Source: Dipteris shenzhenensis
Taxonomy: Eukaryota > Polypodiophyta > Polypodiopsida > Gleicheniales
DNA length: 64,000 bases
Assembly: GCA_047967505.1 (NCBI GenBank)
Contig: CM106541.1
Direction: 5' to 3' (one strand)
A program made the position numbers and the translations under genes. The stretch's first letter is position 1. Every line of letters begins with the position of its first letter. Of the stretch, positions 54,512-64,000 are shown one piece after another. The notes beneath the pieces were generated by a model that ran no database searches, was not told the origin of the DNA, and worked only from the letters and a program-made list of their open reading frames with translations.

Positions 54512-54516
54512 GACCA

Positions 54517-55222
54517 AGTCTCCTTCTCCAAGGTATTTGGTCATTAACTTGGAGATGGCTATGGGTCAGCTCCTTGAGAGATTTGCAACCCCAGCAGGAA
54601 ACACTGGGGCGGGTGGAGGTGGTGTGGTCCCCCTTCCTAGGGCGTTCACCAAGATGCGCATTGCCTCATTAGTTAACACTGTTTGAGCAGCTGGTGGGGG
54701 CGGCGTCACTGTGGGCTTGACGGGACGCAAGGTTGGCCTTAAGCCTAGCCCTAGTGGTGGTATCCACGTAGTTGCCGATACCGGCATTGGAACAGATGTG
54801 CCAAGGCCTACATTCATTGGTGCAATAGGTATGGCTGGAAACAGACATACTCCCGGAGGAGGTGGGTCTTGGGGCATGGGAACGGTGGTCCCATGGGCGA
54901 TAAGGTGGAAACTGGGGGGCTGCATAGTTGATGAACGTTGGTGGCACATGGGCTATTGGGGGTTCATAAGGCGCCCCTCCTTGGAAGCCTCTCGCATTCC
55001 CTTGGCTGGGATCTTGCCCTTGGAATTCCCTCATCCATGGATCTTCATCATCCATGCGTTCCCATTGGGGAGGTCTTGCATAGGAGGAGGGTCTTGGGTC
55101 TATGAAGGTGGTTTCCATCCCGGTCTGAGGTTCGGGAGCTGGATGTTGCTAATCTTCCCTTCCTGTAGCCGGCAAAGGGGTTCTCCATGTCTGCCGACTC
55201 TGTTTGGCCTAAGCGTCCGAAC
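54517..55222 (-). pseudogene. Gypsy gag N-terminal part
   Basis: Starts around MFGRLGQTESADMENPF near 55222. In mixed frames: PPQWERMDDEDPWMREFQGQ, DPSQGNARGFQGG, a Pro-rich stretch with PPTFINYAAPQFPPY, GLGTSVPMPVS, and NEAMRILVNALGRGTTPPPP to 54566. Sequence at 58301-59650 is a second copy of the same gag and confirms the reading. The role (virus-like particle protein) is known for gag; this copy is frameshifted. Confidence 0.8.
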
Positions 55223-55249
55223 ATGTTGGAGAATGTATCTCTTATCCTA

Positions 55250-56837
55250 GATGCAACCGAAGGTATGGGAGAGTTGGGAGAGGCTACACTAGTTAATGGG
55301 CTTCAGAAGCCCTTGGACCCAAGGGGTCTTGCATTACCTCGTCCAAGCTCTCGAGTCCACAGTGACTTATGACATGTTTAGCTTTGACATGTTCAGCACC
55401 ATGCAGCCATACACACAGTTCTTCACGCAGTCATCTTTCGATTGACTACTATTAAATCTAGGTGGACTTGACTTTCTACATATTTCCTTCCTCTTCCCTT
55501 CGGCCTATCTTCTGGGTTTTATTCCCAAAGGTGAAGGATGACCCACAACTTAAGAGGGGGAAATCCACGATATGTACAGGATCTCATAAGTTGTACTCAT
55601 TGTACATGCTTCCGCTACGTAGTCACTGTGCTCACATATGCACATACTACTCTGATTTCTTTTCAGTTTTGGATGCTATCATATGCACCAAATGAAATCC
55701 ACAAATGCGTCTTGTACATGCACCCTCTACTTACCCAGTGCAATTTAAGAGGGGGTGCTAAAGACAGTGTAAATTGCACTATCTACATAGGGCATAGGGG
55801 CAAACCCTAACCCTAACCCTAAGGGGTTCACATGTATATCTTCATGTTCATTGTCAATACACTAAGTGTACAAGTAGCTATATCATGTGCACTCCTCTCT
55901 CTCTCCCTCTCTCACTTTCGCTATCAATAATGAGGTCGGTGGGATACTGATCAATGCACCGGATGGTAGAATATTTATGGCGATGGGCGTAGGGATAGAG
56001 AATAGCGATGGGTGGCGTGATAGGGATAACGCAACGAGCGGTGTAATAACGATAGAGCGGTGAGCACAAGGATGAGCTTACCACGCCGGTCAGTAGAATA
56101 ATTAGATCGGCGGGATACAAATATGGCCACAGACGTGGGGGTGGGCTTACCGTGTCGATCAGTGAAATAACGATATAGCAACGGTTGCGAGGATAGCTAT
56201 ATGGTCATAGGTCAATGGCTATCAGGTCGGCGGGATAATTAACTTTGACATGCATTTAATCAAGGCGGCGGGTTAGGCCATGGTCAGACGTCAGATCGGC
56301 GGGATATGGCTAATGCGCCGGTCGGTGGGGTAGTGAACACTACATTGCCGATTGGTTTTGCGGATTTTTGGGGGATTTTGAGTTTCTGTTCTGATTTTTT
56401 AATGCTAGGGGGTGCTACACTACCTATCTACCTACACAATGAAAAAAACTTGAAAGAAAAACAATTTTTGCAAGCCAAAATGCAAGATTTCTTGAGGGGT
56501 GAGTTCTACCACACAAAACCACTTTGAAATTCAACAAAAAAGAATCATAATTTTTTGTTATTTTTTGTGTGTTTGGACATGATACACTCCTTAGCAATCT
56601 TACAAATTGGCTCCTATCAACTCAAAACACTAAAAAGCGTAAAAAACAAGCTTCAAATGATCCAAAATGACTTTGCAACAGAAAATGACAGCTTTCCTAA
56701 CTTTTCCGTCCAAAACTCTCACTTCTTCACTCTTCTTCTCCTACAACTCCACTAACAAAGCTCCAAGTTAAGCTTGAAGCCTTGTCAATGGGTAGATAAT
56801 GAAAGAAGACAAGTGCAATGCAAAAGTATATCTTCAT
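55250..56837 (-). other. Gypsy leader region without ORF
   Basis: About 1.6 kb between the primer site and gag. No coding similarity. It includes an irregular repeat at 55920-56350 and a short CCCTAA triplet at 55805-55823. The long leader fits the tentative Athila/Tat placement, but that is inference. Confidence 0.55.
55920..56350. repeat. Degenerate GRTCGGYGGGATA repeats
   Basis: Words such as GGTCGGTGGGATA, GATCGGCGGGATA and GGTCGGCGGGATAA recur about seven times at irregular 40-90-bp steps, with related GCGATGGG and AACGATA words between. Confidence 0.65.
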
Positions 56838-56856
56838 TCCCCGGCAGCGGTGCCAA
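56838..56856 (-). promoter_or_regulatory. Primer-binding site, tRNA-Asp type
   Basis: Minus strand TGGCACCGCTGCCGGGGA, two mismatches from the TGGCGCCGTTGCCGGGGA site used by Athila-like elements. It lies five bases inside the LTR end. Confidence 0.85.
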
Positions 56857-56861
56857 AAATG

Positions 56862-57250
56862 TGTAGGTCTTGATGGTGACTTACATGTCGTGGGGATGTT
56901 GAAGAGATGCCGATGGAGCCTCTACTCCAAGATACTCCTTGTGAGAGTGATGCAAGGCACGTGCCATCCGCAAGTGTCACTCAAGTGGCCTCCCGATTGT
57001 TGCAATGTGTTTCCATGAGAGAAAGAGGGAAGGGGGAGAGGGTAGAAGAGAAGGGAGAAGGGAGGGAACACCCAAAATGCTCTTGGAAGAGAAGAGGAAG
57101 CTTGTATTCAAACTTGTACGAACAACAATGAAGACCAAAGTCCACACTTTGGCCTTTTATACATGTCACTTTTTGAAGGGAGAGCCAACCCTTTTCCTTT
57201 TAGCACTCTCCCTCTCTTTACAATAAAAGGCTCTTGGACCCATAGGGTGC
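56862..57250 (-). repeat. Gypsy 5' LTR (right end not fixed)
   Basis: LTR end TGTAGGTC at 56862 next to the primer site; homologous to 46118-46325. A TATA box, TGTATAAAAGG on the minus strand, lies at 57153-57164. The right boundary could not be placed. Confidence 0.75.
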
Positions 57251-57689
57251 CAAGGCGTATTGTTATTCTTTCCATCTCTCTTTACTAGAGGAAATAGCGC
57301 TTGTGTTAACCATATAAGAGTGCTTGGGACAAGCCTGACATTAGGAGGTGTTCCTAATTGGCCCCTAAATAGCGCTTGTGTTAGCCTCGTGCCTCCAAGG
57401 CTTAGGCTATTTGGGGAAGGCTTAGGCTATTTGGGGCTCAAACTCCCTGAGCGTCCTCAAGCCTTAAGCCATTTGTGCTTCAAACCCCATTGAGGAGGCT
57501 CAAAAACTGGAGTGGAGAGGCTTAACTCCCACGAGACACTTAACCACAACTTGCCAGCTAGAACATACAATGTGGCAATTGGAACCTATAACTTGGTAGT
57601 TGGAACATACAATTTGTGCACGTTGCCTGCAATTTTTGGCCTTGGGGTATTTGGGGCTCAAACTCCCTGAGCTTGTACTCTATCTATTC
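57251..57689. other. Repeat-rich spacer, no gene
   Basis: Short direct repeats: TAGCGCTTGTGTTA twice (57290 and 57367 areas), AGGCTTAGGCTATTTGGGG twice (57399-57436), TTTGGGGCTCAAACTCCCTG twice (57430 and 57648 areas), and TTGGAAC-type words near 57575-57610. It may be LTR sequence. Confidence 0.5.
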
Positions 57690-58300
57690 CTCTTCTCGAA
57701 TGCCACCATCCAAGGAACTTGAAGGTGATCTATTTATCAAGTAAATAGCTATATTCACTACTTCAACCAAAAAGATGCAAGGGCACCCCTGTGTGTAATC
57801 TCACGCTCCTTGCATTCTCCATAATTGTTCTGTTCATCCATTCTAGCATAGTATTTTCTTCTGGCATTCTTGGAGTTGTATTCTCTCTACAAATTCCATT
57901 GTATGAACAGTAAGTATCAAATAGTTTGCTATACTATTTACCTCCATTATCAGATCTTGGAGCCTTTAACTTCTTTCTTGCCTTATCCTCATCCAAATCT
58001 TTCCATTTCTTAAAAGTTCTAAATACATCAGATTTTCTTTGAATGCAATAAACCTAGGGTTTTCTAGTTGCAACGTCAGTAAAAGTAACATAATAGTGAG
58101 AACCACCAAGAGATGATACGTCAATAGGACCCCATACATCTGTATGCACAAGCTCTATCTTTTCTCTCTTCTTTTCTTTCCCAACTCTAAGAAATATCAT
58201 TCTCTTCTATTTTCCATAAATATAGTTCTCACAAAAGTCCAAATAAACCTTATTCAAACCTGCCAATAGCTTTCTTGGGTGAGGAATTTGCATCTCCTTA
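57690..58300 (-). pseudogene. Ty1/copia integrase fragment
   Basis: Minus strand, from 58300: FCENYIYGK then a stop, KIELVHTDVWGPIDVSSLGG, SHYYVTFTDVATRKP, YCIQRKSDVFRTFKKWKDL, RSDNGGK, CSYNGICRENTTPRMPEENT and MNRTIMENARSVRLHTGVPL. These are the copia integrase core with both catalytic Asp residues in place and the Glu in PEEN (usual PQEN). Several stops. It abuts gypsy gag copy 2 at about 58300. Confidence 0.88.
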
Positions 58301-59650
58301 GAGGTTCCTGACCTCCACTATTGGCCTAGCTGATTCATCAAATTTGAGGCCAGCTCACCCATATCCAATCCCTTGGGCTCGTTGATCTCCTTCTTGATCG
58401 TCTCCACACTGGAAGGCATGTCGATGGTTATACTTCTGATGGGATCAAGTTTTTATCCGAGTTAGCCTTGTCCAACATATTGTCACTTATACGGATAGCC
58501 ACCTTGCTGCAAAGGTTGAAGAAGGTAGGATTCATAATCGTCAAGTGGTCATACAGCTTTGGGTCTGCCAATCCGCCGATGAGGAAGCGAGGCAACAATT
58601 ATTCGTGACTCATTCACTCGTATGGTTTGCAATGGAAATTGAGGTGCTTGGTTTTGGCTATGTAATCCCGAAGGGATTCCTTGTCGTTCTGCTTCACCTC
58701 ATATAACTGGTTAATCGGGCTCCATTTATGTACACTGGGGGCAAACTCTACACTAAAGTCTTTTCTCAGTGTCTCCCACTTAACTTTCTCTTCCGAGGTG
58801 AGAGCCCTTTACCATTGGCCCGCTTTTCCATCCAAGCTTAGACCAAATGCATTAGCCATTTCTAGATCTTTGGGAGCTCCAACGGCTTCACATATCTGCT
58901 CAAATCGCTCCACGTGGGAAGACCGGGTCTCCTTCCCCAAGGAATTTGGTCATTAACTTGGAGATGGCTATGGGTCGGCTCCTTGAGGGATTCGTGATCC
59001 CTGTGGGAAACAATGGGGTGGGTGGAGGTGGTGTGGCCCCCCTTCCTAGGGCATTCACTAGGATGCGCATCACCTCATCGGTTAGCACTATTTGGGCAAT
59101 TGGTGGGGACGGCGCCATTGTGGACCTAACGATGCAGAGGTGGCCTAATCTTGGCCCCAATGGTGGAATCCATTGAGTTGCTGGTACCGGCATTGGGGCG
59201 AATGCACCAAGGCCTACATTCATTGAAGCAATAGATGCAGGTGGAAATGGTCGGAGTCCTGGAGGTGGGTCATGGGGCATTGGCATGGAGGTTCCATGCA
59301 TTGGATGATAGGGTGGAACTTGTGGGGCCACATAGTTGGCAAAGGTTGGTGGCACTGGGAAGGTTGGTGGTTCATAAGACACCCCTCCTTGAGAGCCTCT
59401 CGCATCTCCTCGACTAGGGTCTTGTGCCTGAAAATCCCTCATCCATGGATCTTCATCATCCATGCATTCCCATTGAGGGAGCCTTGCGAAGGAGGAGATT
59501 TCGGAGTCCACAAAGGTGGTTTCAGTCCCTATCTATGTTTCAAGAGCTAGTTTTGCTGACCTTCTCTTTCCACTGACATTCGAACAAAGGGGTTATCCAT
59601 GTCTGCCGACTCTATTTGGCCCAAACATCCAATTTAACATGTTGGAGAAT
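58301..59650 (-). pseudogene. Gypsy gag, second copy
   Basis: Parallel to the gag at 50256-55222 but without its nested element. The frame 59511-58900 reads LPQWECMDDEDPWMRDFQAQ, PPTFANYVAPQVPPY, SMNVGLGAFAPMPVP, DEVMRILVNALGRGATPPPP and SKLMTKFLGEGDPVFPRG; the rest, to 58301, is out of frame with ETIKKEINEPKGLDMGELAS. It shows the intact join at the place where the copia-type element split copy 1. It is truncated at copia integrase on the left. Confidence 0.85.
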
Positions 59651-59948
59651 GTACCTCTAAACCTGGATGCTACCAAAGGAGTAGGAGAGTTGGGAGAGGC
59701 CACAGTAGTGAAGGGCCCTTGGATCTGCGAGGTCTTGCATCTCCTCGTCCAAGCTTTCTGTCAAGTTGGAGCTAGATGGATCCTCCTATCGGGGTCCCAT
59801 ACAAACCTTCCTTCAATCTGCAAACCTTTTTATGTGTTCTTTTTTCAAGATATCCTTGTAATTGATCTCTAGCAAGGGAGTTCCCTAAGGGGTAGTCACA
59901 GTACTTGGCCTGAGAGGAGTCGGCCAGTGGGAGTCCACCTAGTGGTGG

Positions 59949-60950
59949 TGTTATCTAGAAAAGAAATCAGGACAAGAGGCTAGACACTAAGCATGGCGAT
60001 GCTCAAGGGCCATAGAGGAATAGGGAACGTGAGGGGAGGAGCATTAACATGGGTGGGGAAAAGGGATTAAGAGGGGAGGGAAAGAAGAGGGAGACAATGG
60101 CAAAAGGGGAGAGGGAGAGGGGAAAGAGGAGTATGTGCATGGGTGGAGGAGGAATGTAGAGATGGAGACATCAAGGGAAGAGGGTCATGCTTTATTTGAA
60201 AGTAAGGATGAGGGGAAATATCAAAGTACTAGCTAGGTGGCTTTACAAGAATGAGTGTGTCCCATCAAGGAATAGCCCCCTCCTTTTATAGCCAAGAGAG
60301 GGGGTCTCTCCCAATAAATGCATCCTCCCACATGCATGGTGTGTGTGGAAAAGTCTCCCATGTGGGCTAGGCGGTTATGCACTCTCAATTGTGTGCAATA
60401 ACGCTTGGCCACATTTTTCCACATATATTAACTCCCATATCCCAAGTCTATGATACTCCCTTGGTCTCTTCCCAATTTTATAATACATTCAAACATCTAG
60501 GAGGACAAGTGGAGGGTTGGCACAAGAAATCTTGCCATCTCATCCTACTTTCCCCATTATTTAACTTGCACTCTTGGACCTTTTATACCTCCCCCACATG
60601 GGCCTATCCTATATGGAGGGAATAACCTAATATAATATCCATCTCCACCTATTTTATATTACTTCTCCCATGAACTTTGGGCCATATCTCACTAAATGGA
60701 GGCATGGGACCGCCTAGCTGGAGGGGTGGCACATGGAGGAGCCATGCCACCTTAACATTTTATAATATTACTTCCATGGATTATGTACAACACACCTTAT
60801 GGGTCCTCTTACATGGAAGGGTGGCACATGGTCATGCCCTGCCACCTCAACCTTGGGCCCTATGCACACCATATTTTATTATACTATTGCCACATACAAG
60901 CACACACTCATATTTATGCCTTTTTACTTTGGTCAAATTTATCCATAACA
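59949..60950 (-). repeat. LTR-like unit of about 1.0 kb
   Basis: Termini TGTTATCT and CCATAACA are inverted repeats of LTR type. A TATA box, GCTATAAAAGGA on the minus strand, lies at 60283-60294. No clear 5-bp duplication flanks it. A roughly 33-bp segment containing GAGGAGTCGGC and GTAGTC(A/G)CAG occurs on both sides (59890-59925 and 60951-60985). It may be the 5' LTR of gypsy gag copy 2 or a solo LTR; undecided. Confidence 0.5.
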
Positions 60951-60989
60951 GTAGTCGCAGGGGTAGGGCCCTGAGGAGTCGGCTGAGAA

Positions 60990-62370
60990 ATGAGCTCGAA
61001 ATGAGTGACCTTTTGCCTTTGTGTTTAATATAGCCTAACTATTATTATGAAGTCAGGATACTTGCTCATTCTCCCCTTGTTTGGAAATGGAAATCTTGTT
61101 TGTTTTTCAAATTAACATGCATGGCATATATGGTTGAAATCTAAATGGCCAAATATAGGCATCCCTCTCACCAATTCTATGGTTTGCATATCCTTCAAGC
61201 GTCTATAATTAATGTGCCCAAGGCTTTTGTGCAAAAGTTCAGCCTCGTGATCTACTTTGGGGGCATTATTGGCATACATACCTTGCTACAAATTTCCTGC
61301 ATCAAATGTAAACAAACTTCCTCTCTTTTGACCTTTGGCAACAATCTTGTCCACTTTGCCATTATGAAACTCCTCTTCTACAAAGCATCCAAACTTATAA
61401 ATGCGCACTTGGTAGTCTTGATCAGCCATTTGACCAATGAAAGTGGGATTTTTTGTGATTGTGGGCACATATAAAACATCTCTCAATGTATTCTCCACAC
61501 CATATTTATATTTCAAGGGAATATCACCAATATGAGTAATCTTATGCATGGTATCATCTTTCGTAGAAATAAGCTCCTCATCGGGCTCCTTGTGAAGGAA
61601 CCACTCACCTTGATGTGTCATATGGTTTGTGGCTCCCAAATCGATGAACGAATCATCACTAAAGGAAGGTTGCTCATAACACTCTCCATACTAAGAGGTG
61701 AGTGCCATATCCATGCTCATGTGCATACTCTCTTCCACCAACATAATGATTATATTGTGGTCTTCCACCACACGAGTCTATGTGTGGCATTATGCTTTGC
61801 ATAACAATCTTGCACATGTCATCCAAACCTACCACAAAAGTGGCAATTTTCAGCTTATGAAGATGAGTGGCCCTTCCTCTACAATGGGATGTGGCTTTCC
61901 CCCTAGCTCTTGGCATATAATAACGTCCTCTTTGAACAAACTCATTTCTGTCCATAGTGTTTTGATGGGCATATGAGGCTCTCCCACGGCCTCTTGGGGG
62001 TCCACTTCACCCTCTAAAATCACCTCTACCACCCTGGTGATAAAACAAATTACATCTTCCACTACTTGTGGAAGCTTTGAGCCCAAGCTTCACCTCTTCA
62101 ATCATGGATTAATGCAACCAGCTCCTCAAAAGCGGGCATAGTGACTTGTATGGAAATAGAAGTATCCAATCATTTGTATTCAAGGCCTAAACCATTAGGA
62201 TGATAGACACCAAATCATCATCTTCCACATTGTGATTTATAGAGGCTAAATCTTCCATAATTTGCCTTATCTCAAGCACATAGTCCGTGATGCTTCTATT
62301 TCCTCTCCACATATTGTGGAGCCACTGCTTGAGCTAAATTTTCCTCAAAAATGATATTTTTGCATATAGG
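60990..62370 (-). pseudogene. Ty1/copia gag, protease and pre-integrase
   Basis: Minus strand. The gag (UBN2-type) near 62100-62370 reads LKQWLHNMWRGNRSITDYVL, EIRQIMEDLASINHNVEDDD. A knuckle near 61820-61860 (NCHFCGRFG, HVQDCY) is broken by a stop. The protease and following region read GATNHMTHQGEWFLHKEPDE, DVLYVPTITKNPTFIGQMAD and QVRIYKFGCFVEEE. The pre-integrase segment at 61110-61260 reads HKSLGHINYRRLKDMQTIEL and VRGMPIFGHL. Many stops. It may belong to the same element as the integrase at 57690-58300, split by later insertions (inference). Confidence 0.85.
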
Positions 62371-62929
62371 AGATGGCTGTGATGTTTGGCGGGGGTCTCA
62401 TTGCAGAGGCTGCAGACTCTTTTGCCAATTCATCTTGAGTTTTGGCATAGCTTCTTGTACTGCTTGTGAATTCGTTGCATGCTTTGAGAGTATGGAATGA
62501 AAGTGTGTGATACTATTATTGATGCAATCTATTATGTGCCTATGCAAAATCATGTGAGTGCATGTGATGTGTCTAACTATATGCTTATTTGTGGGATTTA
62601 ATAGGGAAACTAAGACTCAAACATCCCTAATACGAAATTGATTAGGTCTTCCTAAATGTGCAAAAACATGCGTATGCCAGTGAGTGTGCATGTAACAATT
62701 TAGTGCAAATTATATGTGCAAAAATGTGCATATGCTAGTGAGTGCTCGTGATACAATCTATTGACATTGTTTGTGAGTCACCCGCTATGGCATGCTATTG
62801 CAGGGGAGATGATTTGCTTGAGATTGTCATGGAAGATGTGTCATCCAATGCTCTAGGCACAATTGGTTTAATAGCTCTTGCCCCACATTCCCCCTGACTG
62901 AAGTGTCTTGATTCTAGATTGTCAGTCTA
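62371..62929. other. Spacer without a recognised gene
   Basis: AT-rich sequence with (A/T)TATGTGCAAAAATGTGCATATG-like words repeated near 62650-62740. No coding similarity seen. Confidence 0.5.
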
Positions 62930-64000
62930 TCAGAAACCCCAGTCATGGAGGACTGATGCTTCCTGTAACCAAGGACGTCCCAGTAAGATTTGATAGGATT
63001 TTTTGGGGAGATCCAAGATTGTGAATTGAAGGGAAAAGCGAACTCTTGCGATCTTTGTGGACATGCCATTCACTATCCCCAAGGGTTTAGCTCGTGAATC
63101 ATCGGCAAGGCGTATGTTAAAATTAGCGTTTTGCATTGGAGGAAGACCCCAATCTTCGTAGAGCTCCTTTGATAGGACATTTACACCTGCTCCACCATCC
63201 ACTATGGCTTGGACTTCATTATATGCCTTGTGGATCAAAGGCATAATAATGTTGCATATGTCATCTCTCTCACCCATTCGCACAGGGATATCTTCAATGT
63301 CGTTCATAGCTGGAGGGGGATTTGCGAGTTCAATCCATCCTTTGAACTCTCCCAGAGATTGGGACAGTTCCGTAGGAGGATTCCGATGGGAATTGACACA
63401 AGGCAACTCAGGATTCTAGAGAGTGTGGCTCCTTCAAGTTGACGTGGTAGTACATTCTATTGTGGAGTCTGTTGTTGGAACAAAGGCTCGAGTACAGTAT
63501 CAATACTGCGTGGGGCCAAGTCATGGATTGGGTCTTGAGCTTTTCTCAGCCTCAAATTGAGCTTGTTCATTTTGGACCCATTGTTAAAGTACCTGAAAAC
63601 GAGCCTTCTCCACCTGTGCATTCGGGTATGGAGCTTCTTTTATTTGAGGCTCGAGAGTTGATATGGATGAACTCGGCTGCTCATTGCTTGGCGGAGGTGG
63701 AAGCACTTGTGCTTTCTTTTTAAGAAGCCTCTTTGGTTGGATTGGAATGTTAGGGTCTTTAGTGGTCTCTTTTTGTTGGTGTTTAATTACATTTACAGGT
63801 TGTGATTTTACACTTGTCGGACCCAGACTTTGATGGTCCACCCAATGATGCCGATGGGGACGTCAGGCTTAACCTCTGTTTGTTTTGGGATCTTATTTTT
63901 CATGGGACAATCCATGCATGCATGTCCTATGCCACAATCTCTGCAGAGTGGGAAAGTAGCTGGGCTACCACGATGAGGGCATTCTGCGATCCGATGATTT
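62930..64000 (-). pseudogene. Gypsy gag end and protease, cut by window edge
   Basis: Minus strand. At 63890-63990 a knuckle reads CRDCGIGHACMDC (C-x2-C-x3-H-x4-C, one residue short), followed by a Pro/Ser-rich spacer (PPPPSNEQPSSSISTLEPQ). The protease is in 63406-62930: EVQAIVDGGAGVNVLSKELY with DGGAG at the active site, IRLADDSRAKPLGIVNG, and LQFTILDLPKKSYQILLGRP before a stop at HDWGF. It resembles gypsy element 1 but is a separate copy whose gag and LTR lie beyond the window. Confidence 0.85.

Larger units (their letters stand above)
46118..57250 (-). mobile_element. Ty3/gypsy element 1 with nested insertions
   Basis: Minus-strand order: LTR with TATA box (56862-57250 region), tRNA-Asp-type primer site, long leader, gag (55222-50256, interrupted), protease, RT, RNase H, integrase and a piece of the second LTR at 46118. 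The gag-protease-RT-RNase H-integrase order and the primer site suggest the Athila/Tat side of plant gypsy elements (inference). The right end of the 5' LTR is not fixed. Two later elements lie inside it, at 48309-48906 and 52296-54511. Confidence 0.8.

Noticed and set aside
55805-55823. CCCTAACCCTAACCCTAA, a telomere-like run
   Set aside because: Only three units, inside a gypsy leader; too short to call an interstitial telomere, and plant telomeres are usually TTTAGGG.
1-64000. CRISPR arrays, bacterial operons, defence systems, tRNA or rRNA genes
   Set aside because: Spliced plant gene and retroelements only; repeats seen are microsatellites, LTRs and element copies, with no spacer-repeat pattern or cloverleaf found by eye.

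Overview
This window looks like nuclear DNA of a seed plant with a large, repeat-rich genome. A gymnosperm is my best guess, inferred from a 40-kb intron filled with decayed retroelements; the species cannot be named from the sequence. No rRNA, tRNA, CRISPR array or bacterial-type operon was seen. The only host gene I recognise is the 3' part of a CAMTA gene (calmodulin-binding transcription activator, + strand). Exons at 1097-1670, 41834-42127 and 42389-42454 encode the end of the ankyrin region, the IQ motifs, the calmodulin-binding segment and the stop codon. The CG-1 and TIG domains would lie left of the window.

Layout. 1-925: decayed Ty1/copia reverse transcriptase in an upstream CAMTA intron. 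1671-41833: one CAMTA intron of 40,163 bp holding almost only LINEs from three families, which I call R, L and M. R is a non-L1-looking LINE with a Cys/His C-terminal domain and a (CTTT)n(CT)n tail (copies at 2973-5810, 5811-8457, 13158-14290, 14405-15177 and 40556-41748). L is an L1-type LINE with a CCHC ORF1 and a YADDSFF reverse transcriptase (one minus copy at 8458-12215, then a head-to-tail run of plus copies from 15178 to 40555). M is a GC-richer L1-type LINE (34715-39284) inserted in an L copy with a perfect 16-bp target duplication. A 349-bp terminal-inverted-repeat element sits inside an R copy. 42455-46117: gene flank with an L1 RT relic. 46118-64000: nested LTR retrotransposons, all read on the minus strand: a long Ty3/gypsy element with a tRNA-Asp-type primer site, interrupted by a solo LTR and by a 2.2-kb non-autonomous element with a tRNA-Met-type primer site; then copia integrase, a second gypsy gag, an LTR-like unit, copia gag/protease and another gypsy gag/protease.

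The element ORFs are nearly all broken, many by stops that single C-to-T changes explain. The strongest candidates for something new are the giant intron that splits a CAMTA IQ motif, and the repeated junction pattern poly(A)-(TG)n-next LINE in the L array. That pattern suggests an L1-type LINE that prefers (TG)n microsatellites or the tails of its own earlier copies. Family R shows a parallel link to (TC)n arrays, one of which lies 23 bp from the CAMTA splice acceptor.
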